Shown one piece after another: positions 1-13,465 of a stretch of DNA of 64,000 nucleotides. The DNA is taken from NCBI GenBank assembly GCA_963921795.1, contig OY997649.1, forward strand, positions 34,212,757-34,276,756, read 5' to 3'. Position 1 is the stretch's first letter; every line of letters begins with the position of its first letter. This DNA is from Nannobrachium achirus. Taxonomy: Eukaryota; Chordata; Actinopteri; Myctophiformes; Myctophidae. Below the pieces are notes generated by a model. It was not told the DNA's origin and ran no database searches. It saw only the letters and a list, made by a program, of their open reading frames with translations. Both the position numbers and the translations under genes were made by a program.

Positions 1-388
1 TTCTTTATCTCCACCATGTACATATTATCCGTATTGGATTTGTATATTGAAAGTTACACATTCTATTCCAATCACTGTGAACTCGCTTTCATATTGTAAA
101 CACCATAATCATCGCCAGGCTTTCTGTCCACACCCTCAAATAAAAAATGCCAGCAGGCATTTAGAAACGTAGAGCATCATTTTACAACCTTATTTCTTTT
201 ACAGCATGACTCTGCAGTAGGCTGGCTCTCTATAAGAGGGACTGTCTGTCTGTATGTCTCTGTGTGTCCTGAGCTAATCTCATAATTTCACTGCCAGTAG
301 GCCAGAGAACATGTTTTTGAAATATTTAACTTTAATTTCGGATCAGTCTAAAACCTCAACCTAAATGTATAGTTGTACGTCATATATG

Positions 389-764
389 CAGGGTTCCCAC
401 GGTCATGAAAGTCCTGGAAATATTTTGAAATTAGAAAAAAAAAATCCAGTACTGGAAGCAGAAATTGTGAAAATAGCCGATCTACATGCTCACAATAGAA
501 CCGTGTTATACAAAATTCCTCAACTCTTAGTGCTCGTCAGGGTGCCGGGTCCCCAGTTAAAATATGATTATTTTGGGGGTCACAGCCTGAAAAGGTTGAG
601 AACCACTGGCATACACTACCTGTCTTTGGGCATTGCGCATAGGAGTAAGCAAATTGTTATTGAGCTGAATTATTGTTATATAGTCCTGGAAATTGGGTTA
701 AATATTCTGGAAAAGTTTTGGAAAAGTTTTGGAAATTAATTGGTAAACATGTGTAGGAACCCTG
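389..764. mobile_element. hAT-like nonautonomous element with second remnant inside
   Basis: The ends are inverted: CAGGGTTCCCACGG at the left and GTAGGAACCCTG at the right. Inside lies the right end of a different hAT-like family (GGTTGAGAACCACTGGC near 594-610) and one copy of the recurrent hairpin-arm motif at 467-495. There is no open transposase. The family assignment rests on resemblance of the termini and is an inference. Confidence 0.55.
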
Positions 765-1357
765 TATATGACATAGATGACTAACATCACAGGCTGGCCA
801 CATCTGTGATCCACATGTGAGCCATATGCTGTTCAATGATAATCGAATAATGAAATGTACAGTATAAGCTCTCTGCAGGATACCAATACTATAGGCCTCT
901 AATTCCAGGAAGACTTTACAGCGTACTCCTGTTAGATGTATGTGCCTACACAAGATCAGAGAATCCTCATAGTCTTACATGTCCCATAATCCGAGTGCTG
1001 TTTTGCATGCATTCGCTCAAGTCAAACCAATTCTTTCTTCATCTCCAAAAAATGTAATCATACAAACTCCATTTCAATCAGCATAGGAACATGACATTCC
1101 AGAAAACATAAGTAGATTTAAAGAGAAAATTGAATAATATAAAAAGAAAGGACATTATGTACCATCTGGCTCAGTTTGTATCAAAACACATGATTACTTT
1201 GTACAGTACACAATACAAGTCCACTAGATGTCACCATAGACCATGTCATGTAAGCGTGAATGACAGAATTCCTGTGCTTTATAAAGACTAATTTATAGTT
1301 TGCCATAAGATGTTGTTGCTTGCCAGAAATAACACATTTTTGACACAATGCATTTTC

Positions 1358-1363
1358 TTTTAT
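1358..1363 (-). terminator. candidate gas2l1 polyadenylation signal
   Basis: This is the only AATAAA hexamer I found on the minus strand downstream of the gas2l1 stop codon. It would give a 3' UTR of about 1.45 kb. No downstream element was tested, so this is only a candidate. Confidence 0.3.
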
Positions 1364-2830
1364 TGAAAATGTTATTTATAGCAAGTGACACTATATCATT
1401 TTTTAAATTATATAGTATAGAATTATAAATTAGACTTAAGATGTGTGTCAATGTGATAGCCAAAGAGGGACTCAGAGGCAATAAATAATATGCATCTTTA
1501 TCATGTTTATGTACATCAAGTATTATCTAAAACCAAAAAATGAAATGTTCCCCACTTATGTCCACAATTTACTGCTCAAACTACCCATTTGTTATTTTCT
1601 GAAAGTCATGATGATTATGGCATTCTAGTTGCTCAATAGAGCACGCTGACAAAAACACATTCAAAAACAAGTCCACCAAAATATTTTAAGGCAAAGGGAA
1701 CTCTGAAGGCATCTCCAACAGCAATATTGCATAGCTAAGGCAGCATAAAACCTAATACAGTGAATATGTACATATATATATTCAATACCTGTTATGTACA
1801 CAATACCCACACATTTCTGTGAGTATTCATTCATTTATGCACATATGTATTTACATATTCGTATTCGATCCTTTTGAAAATGTGTCTTCTGCACATAAAT
1901 ACTAAATATTTTTGTTCCAGGGTACAGTATTGATGAAGGAAAAACTCAACGTTGCTCATTCAGTGACAATGACACACAGTAATAGCCTAATCGTCTTAAC
2001 TCACTGCAGTAGAAATAGAAATAAAATGTGAATGTTTTTACTGCATTCAACAAGAACATTAAAAACATTGTCAATCTGCATTAAGTTGAATAGTTGTGAG
2101 AAGGTGATATACATTAACAATAGTACACAATTCAATATGTATGGTAGTGTGCACATACAGTGTGCAACATGTAGTGTGTATTTCATTTGATAGGATATAT
2201 AGATAGGTATATCACAGTCTACATTGCACATTATAGTACTGTGAATATAGTAGGAGTATTCGAGCACAGAATCGCGGTGAATCAAGATAGCCATTTAACC
2301 TTGAGCAACAGTGAGACATCACAGTCACCTGCCAGTAGAATATAATGGCAAGCGTAAATGATGTGGTCAACCACAAGAGGGAGCCAACTCATCTGACTTT
2401 TGACTAGTGTTCTACAGTCCATAGGTTATCTATTCTAGTCCTTGGCACTTGACTATGCCCTGCAGCGGGGCACATGGCAGCGCATATGCTCTCTCTCTCT
2501 TTCTTTCCCTCTCTGCAGTGGCAGCAATCATGAGATTTTCACAAATGTCTTGCACAAGACACCTTATGTTATGATCAATCCCCATGCAACATTAAAATGA
2601 AAGTAAAACTAATTCTATGGACCATTCCTTTGGTAATAAATAATTTGGCTTGTGTGCAAAAAATATTAATGGAACACCCTCACAGATATGAAGAGAAAAA
2701 GTAAATAAGAAACAAAAAGTGTGCAACATGCTATACCAACAGTCTATAGCCTGGTCTCTAGTCCTTTTAGACAGTAGTAAGTGATCGTATAACAACAGAT
2801 CCCTCTTTTTTTGCACTCTGCCGTTTTGTG

Positions 2831-4910
2831 CTACATCCAGGCCTCAGAGTCCAGACTACCTGACTGTCCAGGGTACAAGCACTCTTTGCTGCCCATAGTT
2901 GAGGAGTGTGTCTGGGGGTGGATGAGATCTGCAAAGGCCTGGTGCAGGCCCTTGCGAGAGGATGTGTGGCCATTTGCACGGGGGCTCTGAGGGGACAGCG
3001 GTGGAGTGTTACAAGGGGAGAGGTGATTGTGTGCCTGCAGGTCTCTATAGCTGACTGGGGTGGGGATACGTGAGGGGCTGTTGTCTGGCCGGTTGTCAGT
3101 GCGAGGTCTAATCCTTGGTCTCAGTTTGAGCTTGTAGATGGAAGGTACCCTCTCAGCCTTCTTCTGTCCTCTCTTTGGCCGTAACACCACACCTCCAGCA
3201 GCGTCCCCATTGGCCAGCGGTGGCGGCGGGGGGGAGGACTCCGAACGCGATTCACTTAGACTGAAGCACATGGAGGAGTTTTCACTTGAGGAGTCTTGAT
3301 AGGAGCAATCCTCAGAAGGCGGGAGGGCCACTGGTGAGGGGCAGGCCTCCGGAGGAGGAAGGTCATCGTTGGGGTCACCGTCTTCCAAGTCATATGGTAG
3401 GTTTGGCTGTTGATCCGCCAGAGGAACATCTCCTTCGGGTCCTGAGCCCCAATCAAGCGGAGCCTGGTGGTCTATTAGCACCCCAGAGGGAGGGCAACCT
3501 CCATGTTCTCCGTTCATTTTCCTGGAGTGGAAAGGAGGCTGGGATGGGGCCTGATTCATGGATTTGACTGGCTCTGTGTCTCTTAGTCCAGGTAAGGTAC
3601 TCGGGAGCTCCCTCTCCTCCATTGAGCTGGAGATAGCGGGGAGCTTCCTAAGACCCCCCCCTCGTTCACCCCAGCACTCTCCTTGTCCACCATTGTGCAG
3701 TCCTGCTGGGTTGTGTCCGTGCATTAAGTTCAAAGGGTCCTCCAGTGGGTAGTGGCGAGGGTTCATTCTCTTAGATTCCCTGAGGTCAGGCAGAGTTCCT
3801 ATCTTGGCCGCAACATTCAGGGAGGAGGTGGAAGAATTGGAGGAGGAATAGGCAGAGTCAGTGACATTAGGATCAGCAGAGGTTGGCACTGTGAGCTTTG
3901 CACCACCCTGCTGTGGGTGTGTGGAGACAGGCAACAACAAGGGAGCTCTGCTAGGTTCTCCTCTAGCCTGTTGCGTGTTAGCCAGGAACTCAGCCTCAAA
4001 GCTGCGATAAAGCTCCTGCTCCCTCTGGGGATCCAGTGTGGGCAGCATTTGGAAGCCAATGCCCAGTCCCTCTGGTTCATCTGGCTCCTGGCGCTCCAGT
4101 CCAGACCAATCCCTATGATGGCCTCGGCCAATAGAGCGAGGGCTTTGGGAGCTACGAGGGGAGCGGGAGCCGTGGTGGTGAGAGCTGCGAGGTGAGGAGT
4201 GTGGGGAACGCCGGCCTCCTGAGGTGACTGGTGGCAACAGCCTGCTTTTTCCCACAGAGGGAGAGCGAGGGGCCGGAGGCCTGGGATTCACTGTGGTCTT
4301 CTTATTGGGGCTGCTGTTGTTGCTCTGGACCCCTTTAATGGGTGAGTTGGAGCATGAGGAGGACTGTCTCCTGGTGAAGCCACTAACATTTCTGGGGGTG
4401 GCAGGAGCTGCTTGTTTTCCTCGAAGGTCCTCCCGCCTGTCTGATGTTGAGGGCTGGGGGTCCCTGTGACGGGGAGATGCTCCAGGGCTAGCATCAATGG
4501 GCCGTGTCCGGTTGGGCAGCTTGCCTTGGCTGTGTGAACGCGGAAATCTTCTGGGCCCTTCGTTTCCAAGAGAGCGACCCCGGGAGGTCCTGCTTCCATC
4601 AGAGGGTGCTTGCGGGGGGGTGGGTTTGAGCATAGGTGCAGGCGCCGGACGCTCCCGAGAGTGGCTGCGTGCACGGGGCAGCGGGGGACGCAGGGCAGGA
4701 ATCTGAGCTCCTCCTCCCGGCCGCTCAATCATATGCTTCCCTTCCTTGCGGTTGACAAGCAGAACCACGTCTTCACCCGAGCGACGTGCGGTGCTCCCGA
4801 GAGAGTAGCGTGCGCCCCCTCCTCCTCCTCCTCCTCCCTTTGAGGAGGTAGTGGAGGAGTCACTATCCCCTGACATACGCCTTGTCATTGGCAACATTGT
4901 GTCCTTATTC
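2831..4910 (-). CDS. gas2l1: gas2l1 coding exon 5 (last)
   Basis: The acceptor is a cag ending at 4911; the exon opens with one base that completes an Arg codon. It encodes about 693 residues of low-complexity Ser/Pro/Arg/Gly tail and stops at TAG 2833-2831. Conserved islands are [10 protein letters not shown] at the start, a helix [20 protein letters not shown] and PSRIPTP near the end; each has a counterpart in human GAS2L1. A run of eight Gly follows the first island. Confidence 0.93.
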
Positions 4911-7900
4911 CTGCAACAAAGAAAATAAATTAATGTGTTTAAACTTTTAAGTATGTACAGTATAATACAAAGCTGTGTTGTTGTATTAGTTTATTTGACA
5001 TGTAATGTGTTAATAGAAAGAACCAGTTCACGACACGTGTCCCTTGATGCAATAAGTAGTCCAGCACCATATTGCTCTGTATGGCCATAGCGGGTTTACA
5101 GTAAATATCCTCTACCTTCAGTCCATGGGATGACCTCTAATCTGTGACATTCAGGGATAGTGAATCTCTCTACTGAATGTGTTCAGTGTTGTTACTCTGC
5201 ACAGGCAGTCTAACCAACCTAGGGTGTGGGGCTTCCTGGATGAGTAGGCAGTGACAACCAGGGGGATTACAGGGAACATGAGAGCAAGTGGGGGCAGGAT
5301 TATAGGTCCAGTGGATGTTCTAAACTAAACCCTCACACAGCGCTCTCTCTCCTTAGTACCACACACCAATCCATTTACACAAAACAGTGGTACCCTCAGA
5401 GCAACTGCATGACTAACTAACCCAGGCCTCACTAACTTACAGTAAAACCTAGTGTTATAACCTAGTCTGCAACACAATGTTAAAGGAGCTATAGTCAACT
5501 TTTTCATTGTAGGGCCGAGACTTTGTTTACATCCTAGTCTATAGACTAGAATGTAAACAAAGTGTCGTTCTGACAATGGCCAAAATTATTATTTTATCAT
5601 TATGTTACGCTTTTTGTGGTCATTTTTTTTTATAGAAACACATAATATATGAAGCTTATTTTTATAAAATATTTTTGAAATATTATTTTTATTTTAGCAT
5701 CCGTTTTTCAAGAAAAAGTTGACTATAGCTCCTTTAAGCAATGTGTCACTTGACAAATAACAAAAGTAAAAGTTAAAATGTCATGTCAGGTATTTTGTTT
5801 GTTTGTTTTTTGTATGGTGTTGTATTATTTTTTTCTTTTCTTTTTATCTTCATGTCTTGTCTGTAAGCAGTCTTTTTTATTGTCAAGTAAATGTTGTCTT
5901 GTTCGTCCAAAAAAACAAAAAACTAAATAAACATATTGCTTAAAAAAAAAGAAAAGTTAAAATGTCAACAGAAAGAAATCTTAGATTAAGATATGCAAAA
6001 AAAAGTGGTATAAATATGATATTTATAATGATAATAATTCAATTTGCAATTAATTACTCTAAACTCTCGATTTGTTGTGCATCATCATAATTCATAACAC
6101 AATGGCCTCTCCCACAGGCCACCATTTCCTCTCACTTTCGGTTTGAAAGACCTATTTTGTAATTATGGTACTTTCTTTTACAGTAGTTCAATATAAAGCT
6201 TTTGCTATTGTTAACAATATGTATTCATTCTTCAGTGAATATACTGTATGATATACCCCTTCCAACTCTGCTCTAAATAAAATGTAATGTTTTAACCCCA
6301 CTATTGAGATCAGGGGGTTCTAAGGATGGTAATATCAGTTGGTTCACCAAGTTCACGATCAGATCCTCAGTGTTAGCTTTGAAGACTTTACAAATCTAAC
6401 CAAAATTGTTAGTTGACAGAAAACCTCTCCATTCCCCATGATATCGTCAACATGGGCAAAATCTCTGGTTAACTTTAAGTGTTAACCATAGCATATAATG
6501 TAGTATCATATATCTGTCAGTCAGTTCATATGTTATGTGAGAGGCTTGATTGGTGCGAGTACGCTTGATTCTCGCCTGGGCTGATGAAGTGAAACTCCAC
6601 TGGCCCGTTCTCATGCTTTTACTGCTCCTGCTGCAATAACAGCTGGTCTGTTTGTCTCTAGGAACCATAAATAGATGATTCATTTTTTTTAAATGGAGCG
6701 GCGGAAATTAGCACTTTTGGGAGATGATGAAGAGCCTGTTTTAGCTGTGGGGAGGGATCAACAGATCTCAGAACAGATGCAGCAATGAGGGAAATCCACC
6801 CAACCAGGTAGGAAGGTCTATGAAAACATCCACATTCAGGGGGGGGTGATGTTTTGGTCAGAACGTCTCCTTTAACACCTTTCTGTCTTTTGTGTCAATT
6901 CATGTAACATTTTGGACAAACCAGGCACCTAATAAGGAACACTCCAACCAAGGTATCAAGATGAGAGGCTGTAACCTTACAAATTAGCCAGAGTGTACTC
7001 TCTCTCCAAACAGTCCACCTGTTGACCCACTGCCCTAGTTAGCAGAGCTGTGAACAGTTGTCTGAGTCTGGGGATAGATGTCAGATTATGCCTTGTCTCG
7101 TCTGGAGCATTTGAGAGTGATGCCCCACCCACACAGGGATAATTCAGAGTGGTTGCCTTGGCGCTATGAGTCGTCACTCAGCAAGGAAACTGAGCCACAT
7201 ATTGGATAGAAGCCAAAGTAAACCACCCCTCAAATCCTAATTGTGTTGAACAATGGCGCCTCCACACTGACGTATGTATAAAGTATGTGACTAACTAAAC
7301 GCCAGGCTTATGAGGGAGCCGGGCAGATCTCACACTATTAACAATCCAGTGAGAAACTTTATAGGCTTTAACATGCCAACACTCTGACTATCACGCCACT
7401 TCAGAGACACATCGGTTTAAACAATTGTGTTTTTCCCTTTCCTTTGGAGTTTGACTCCATGCTGTTTCAATCCAATGAAGTGTGTGCCTTTGAGAGAGGG
7501 CAGACAAGGGCTTGATCAACAGCTCTGCTGCTGGATCCCAGCCAAGGTCTGTCATTAGTTTAATTAACTGAATAAAAACACAAAGGGGAGAGAAAACAGG
7601 GGAAAGAAGAGAGGTGGGTGGAGAGGCCACTAGGGGGCACAGGAGGACAGTTGTGTGTGGGTTGGGCTTATGTATCAGGGCAATGTCACCTGAGATTAGA
7701 TAGATCTGTTCTGGTCTAATCTGTAGCTTCCCTTCTTGGCTTGGGTATATTTGCTGTGTGTGTATACAGTACATGTGCGTATACAATAGAAATTAGTGAT
7801 AGGGGTGCCCGCTGGCCTACTGGTCCAGGAGCATACCACTTAGGCATTGCCACATAGGCATGGATGCCTGGCGGCATCGCCGGTTCGATTCCCGATCCGG

Positions 7901-10900
7901 ACGACCTTTGCCGTGTATCTCTCCCCCCATTTCCTGTCAGTCTACTGTCCTATCAATAAAGGCATATAAAAGCCCAAAAACAAACAGAAATTGGTGATAA
8001 GTAGATCTTGCCTGCAAGACTCCTACACTTCATGCAGGTGTACACATACACACAAACCTGAGAGGATTGAAGTGTCTGGGTTCTGAGCGGTCTCTTGGCG
8101 GCCGTGGGAGCAGGGCGCGTGCAGCGCAGGAGTCTGGCTCGGTGTGGTGAGACCGACCAGGCCTTGTGTTGGAGGACGGAGCGCACAGGGCCGAGGGAGG
8201 CTCCAGAGTGCGTCTGTCAGATGGAGGCTTGTAGGGGGCTATGCCTTCGTTGCGCCAATGCGGCCCAGGGCTCGTGGAGCGGGACGAGTGAGCACTAGAG
8301 GACTTACTGTGGCCACCCTGGCTCTGACCGCTGGCCTTGGCCTGGTGGTAGCGGTGGGCTGGGGAGACAAATGGCAAGGACATTTTAGGACAGACATGTG
8401 CAGCACATCCAGAGAAAGCCTGTGAAAACAACCACGGCCTAACAGGTCATAATAGTCATCAACAGTAGGCTAGAAATAAACCACAGCTGAGGACCATATC
8501 GATATCACTAGGCTCATACATGGCGACAGCAGAGAGCCTATATTAGGTTGCTACTTAATTGAGATAGGAAATTCAACCAATATATGCACTCAGATGAATA
8601 CTGATAACCCCAGGGGGGCTTGGGGGGGCTTCTTCTTCCATACATCATCGTCAAATGTCCAACGCAGTGTTGTGTAGCCACACCCTTGTCTCTGGTCCCA
8701 CTTGGAAGAGGCCAGCCCCTGAAAATGGTCTGTACAGGGGATGATTATGTGTTCTGCGTCAGCAGTATGCTTGTACTCAGTACTAAGTCCTCAGAAACAG
8801 AACAAAACAGAACATCTCTTGTGTCGCCTTGTTGTATGGGTGACGGGACTTAAAGGAGTAGTTCACCCCCAAAATGACTTTTCTTCTATTGATTACTCAT
8901 GCCATGGAGACTTGAGTTCAATAATGTTTTTTTGTATTTGTTGCATTCCCAAGACAAAAATGTGATTATAGTAAATTTACCCCAATTGATTCCGGATGGG
9001 GACCCGAATGGATTTGGGTCCCCATCCGGAATCAATGGGGGTACATTTATTTTTGTCTTAGGACTGCAACAGGACAGCGGTGCTGTTGTTGTAATGTCCT
9101 GCACGATATGCCAGTCATCTTCTATGTTGATTGAAGGACAGTGTCTTATCCAGACATACACAGAGGGGGCATGTTGGAACTCCAGGCGGTCACATTCAGT
9201 TCCTTATTCGCTTCTCTGTTGTTGAGATGGTAGGCCACTGACATCGAGTTGCAGGCGCCACCTAAGGAGGTAGGTAACCCATGTTGGTTGTCGCAGCATA
9301 ATGTCCAGATCATCTGCGTTGCTGGTTTGTAGGATGAAGCTGCGGTTTGACAGCATCTCCACGATGAAGTTCACCATATGGCGATCTGGAATTGTCCTCA
9401 GCAGCTTCAGATTAAGTCTACGGTGTCAGGCGGTGTCCCAGGAACCAGGAATACTACCCCGGCTTTCTCTTTGGCCTGATGTCTTGCGTGAGCAGTGTTA
9501 CCTGGTCCACTGTTGACCTACCCTGGTGGAAACCAGCCTGTTCCCTTGGAAGTTGTGGGTCCACCACAGGCTCAATGCGTCTGTGGATCATCCTCTCCAA
9601 GAATTAGAGGATGCCCCCCCTCAGCAGTGGGGAAATCACTTTGCTTTAAAGGAACAAATCTTGTAACCCACATGGACTATACAAATACGACACAATAACT
9701 TGCAAGCTGCTGAATCATTAACAGCCTCACATGTAAATCAGCTGTTTTAAGCCATAAATCTATTGAATCATAAGTGAATTCTAAAGTTCAACTGCAAGAC
9801 AAAGCAATGACTTTGTTTCATAAGGGAACAGGAAGTGATCTCACCAAAGGCAGCGCAGCGGCAGGGGTCATGCTTGTCCAAATAGTGTTCTAATGTGTCC
9901 CAGCCTCCACCCACCCGCACCATCACATGAGTACGAAGAACCTGAAGGAAGAAAAAAGAAGAAATCAGACACAGCCAGACAAACATATGGGAGCACTGAT
10001 GGAAACACGCACAACACATTGTAAAACCTTGAGTGTTACAGTATAGGGCATGGTTCTTCAACAGGGGGTCCTCCAAATCTTTGAGTGATAGGACGTTTTT
10101 TTTTCTCCTTTTTTATATTAACCACTTGAACCCTAGCGTCCATATTCTGAGAACTTTAGCCAAAAATAGCAGATCTACAAGCTCACAACGCCTCGCAGAG
10201 CCTTGTAGATCGGCTATTTTCAGCAAAGAGGTATGGTGTAGAAAGGGAAAAAGAGCACACTAAGTACAGAGTGAAAGGTCAAGTTTATTAAGTATTGAAG
10301 GTTCAAGTGGTTAAATATCTGAAAACACAAATTGACATGAATCCAAAATACACTGATGATTGTGCAGTCAATAAATGAAACTATACAGAATCTATGAAAA
10401 GGTTGTAGGGGTCCCTGCTTCATCTCTCTCAACTAAGGGGTCCATGGCCTGAAAACGTTGAAGACCCCTGGTGTAAGGACATGTCCGCCCATAAAACAGA
10501 GTTACAGCCAGAGCTTATTTTAATTGCAATACCACACAGAAGGCAGATCAAATCTAATCAATAGATATGCAAATTCCACCAGTGGGGCAGCATTCTGAGC
10601 AGTTGGCCACGGGGCCACAGTCCCTCTCTCGCCCACTATGTTATGTAATAGTCCCAAAGATGCACCCCTGCGTCCCTAGCTGCTCCTTCCCCTACACCCA
10701 CCCCTTCCCACATCCCTCCCAGCTGCTGCCATTATGCACTGCTCAGCCTCATCATCGCCATGCCAACGTGCAATTAAAAGTCAAAGGGGAGAATAATAGA
10801 GAGACATGGTGCCATGAAAAACACTGTTCTTTCTACCCTCTTTCCCTGTCAGCTGGTTTTGCCACTGGAATAATTATCATGGCAACGACTCATCTCTCAC

Positions 10901-12843
10901 CCTCCTACTCCATGGCTTTGATTTTATAAGAGCGTGGAACGGGTGGTTATCCAGGGCTAGCTAGCAAGCTAACTAGCTAAAGAGAAAAGAGGCGATCGGT
11001 AGACTAGATGAGCCCCATCCTGTACTCATCTGCTCACACAGAGACACAGACAGAACCACAGGATCAGCCCAGAGTGTCATTCTCCCTCCAGGAAGAAGCC
11101 ATCTTCACTGAAGCAGCACATTTGTGTGACAGCTTTGTGTATGCAGCCTCTTTGTTGGGTTGTGTAACCGAGTCTCTGCCAGCTACGCATTTCAAAGGTT
11201 GTACCCGCATTTCTGGGGGCAGGCGAGGTAAAGTAATGTGGCTCTACATCTGTGTGGGATGGCACGGAGCCTGTGTCACACAGCACAGCAAGCAGAGGAT
11301 GCGTCATCCTCCGGTTTAGGCGAAGAGTTAAGGGCAGCAGGGCAACAGACGTGGTTGATCAAAGGCTACACCACTGGTTCCCAACATTCGGTTTGGGGAC
11401 CTTCACGGATCTTTGAGGGGGTTCCAGAGGTCTTGAGCTAAATTAATGATAGTTAGGAAGCAAATTGACATTTCTGTGTCTGTAACTCGAGAGCATAGGA
11501 AATGGAACCATTTGTACACATGACTCTGCACTGCTGCTTACGCTCCATTACATGTCATCATGACAAAAGCTGGTTTACAAAATAGTAAATATAAGGAGTG
11601 CGATAAGGCTGAGAGCTCCTCCATGGCTCAGCTGTCTGATTTTCCAGACAATGAAGGGGTATCCCAATCTTCACAACTGTGGAGACCCAGCAGTCCCTGT
11701 TTCTATGGCAACAGGAAACAGAGACTACTTGTAGTCACAGTGGAGGCAGGTTGAGCCCAGTATCTCACTAAATACTCATGTTTATGCTTAGGGTTCATGA
11801 TTCATTGTGGCTGTCACCTCTGTCATGTAGACCTCCCTGGGGACAGGGACTTCTTATTATTTGACTCCACATGGATTTATACCAGGGGTCTTCAACGTGT
11901 TCAGGCCAAGGACCCCTTAGTTGAGAGTAACCTCGCCTACCAGGCTTTCTGGGGGAAAGCCTGGTGTTCGTTCACAACTGGTTGTTTGGTTTCCGCCTAA
12001 AGCGCGGAAACCACTAGAAGAAGCGGCGTCGCTTTGATTTGGTTCCCTCTGTTTGTTTCCCCAATCCCTATTAAAATGCTCGAGTAGCCTAGTGTAGACT
12101 TGCCAGTCTCTAACAGTTGGACTAAAAGATGCATATACCGGTTTCAACATGACGTGTTGTGGTTTCCACTCCAGACCGGTTACAACCCCGAAAAGTGAAG
12201 TGATCCCAGACTAGTTGAGAGAGAGATGAAGCAAGGATAACCACAAGCTTTTCATGAATTCCATATTTTCTGTTTCATCGTTTGACAGCACGATCATCAG
12301 TGTACCGTATTTTGGTTTCGTGCCAATGTGTATTTTCTGATATTTAACCACTTGAACCGTCAATACTTATTAAACTTGACCTTCGACTGTGTACTTAGTC
12401 TGCTCCAAACCTCTTTGTCGAAAATAGCCGATCTACAAGCTCACAACGCCGTGAGCTTGTAGATCTGCTATTTTTGGCTAAAGTTCTCAGAATATGGATG
12501 CTAGGGGTCAATTGGTTAATATAAAAAAGGTGAAAAAAAAGAAAAACTAAGAATTTGAGGACCCCCTGTAGTAACTCTGAGGACCCCCTAGGGGTCCTGG
12601 ACCCCCTGTTGAAGACAGAGTTTATTTTATTGTATTTCTTTTCTCCTCGCTTCCTCTCTAGCCTCCATCCCCTCTTCTACTTTCTTGTCAGAGCTGCTGA
12701 AATAGTGGACTGTTTGATTTGATGGTGGCTACCAAACCAATGCAATAAGGAAAGCATGTGGGCTTCATGAAAGGCTGTTGGGGAATATGCATAATCACTG
12801 TCATCCTCAGTGAGAAATGAAGAGAGGGTGGAGATAGTGGGCA

Positions 12844-12926
<83 letters not shown>

Positions 12927-13405
12927 ACAATAATTTGGGGACCCCCCCTGGGGGTCCCGACCCACAGGTTGAGAAACACTGGCATAGAGTATAGACTCTC
13001 AACAAAGCCTGATAAACCACAGTGCATTCGGGCAGCTACTGTACCACTGCGCCACCCGAGTGCCAGAACAAAATGACATTATAGCCAGTCAGAGAGAACA
13101 GAACATAGGCATATCTTATGAAAAGCAGACCCTTTGGAATGACAGCATTGAGTCCATTAAACCAGTGGCGTAAATAAGACAGAACCAATAAGTAATATCA
13201 ACAAGCCTTCCTGTCCAGGCTGGAGAGGCCAGAACGGGGAGTGGCAACTCTTAGGGTCAGTCTGAGACAAACACACTCATACAAACAGGCTGCAAAGAAG
13301 ATAAGGGCCGAGTCAGGAAATGACCCAAAGCTATATTTGTGTCTCGCTGGGAGTCCATACAGAACCAAATGCCAAGACTGTATTCAGGAGACTGTAAACA
13401 CTAGC

Positions 13406-13465
<60 letters not shown>

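Larger units (their letters stand above)
1..2830. other. gas2l1 3' UTR and downstream flank
   Basis: No coding exon is visible on either strand. The part next to position 2830 is the 3' UTR of the minus-strand gene gas2l1. The rest is AT-rich and holds one transposon remnant (389-764). Its exact division into UTR and intergenic DNA cannot be read from sequence alone. Confidence 0.6.
4911..8057. other. gas2l1 intron 4
   Basis: A 3.1-kb intron. It contains a TTAA-flanked MITE (5480-5737) and a tRNA-derived SINE (7804-7985). I see no further exon. Confidence 0.8.
8359..9844. other. gas2l1 intron 3
   Basis: A 1.5-kb intron holding a fragment of a TTAA-type MITE with a perfect 21-bp-arm hairpin (about 8850-9060) and a decayed LINE reverse-transcriptase piece (about 9190-9610). 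Confidence 0.75.

Noticed and set aside
3752-4195. Plus-strand frames opposite the gas2l1 last exon
   Set aside because: They are antisense shadows of a GC-rich coding exon; the minus-strand frame alone has conserved GAS2L1 islands.
7882-7892. A functional tRNA gene
   Set aside because: A B-box is present but no cloverleaf closes, and the sequence continues into a SINE body.
12677-13027. Open frames with long Val-Cys or Thr-His runs, here and at 14898, 16288, 26312 and 56866
   Set aside because: They are translations of CA/GT microsatellites with no coding context.
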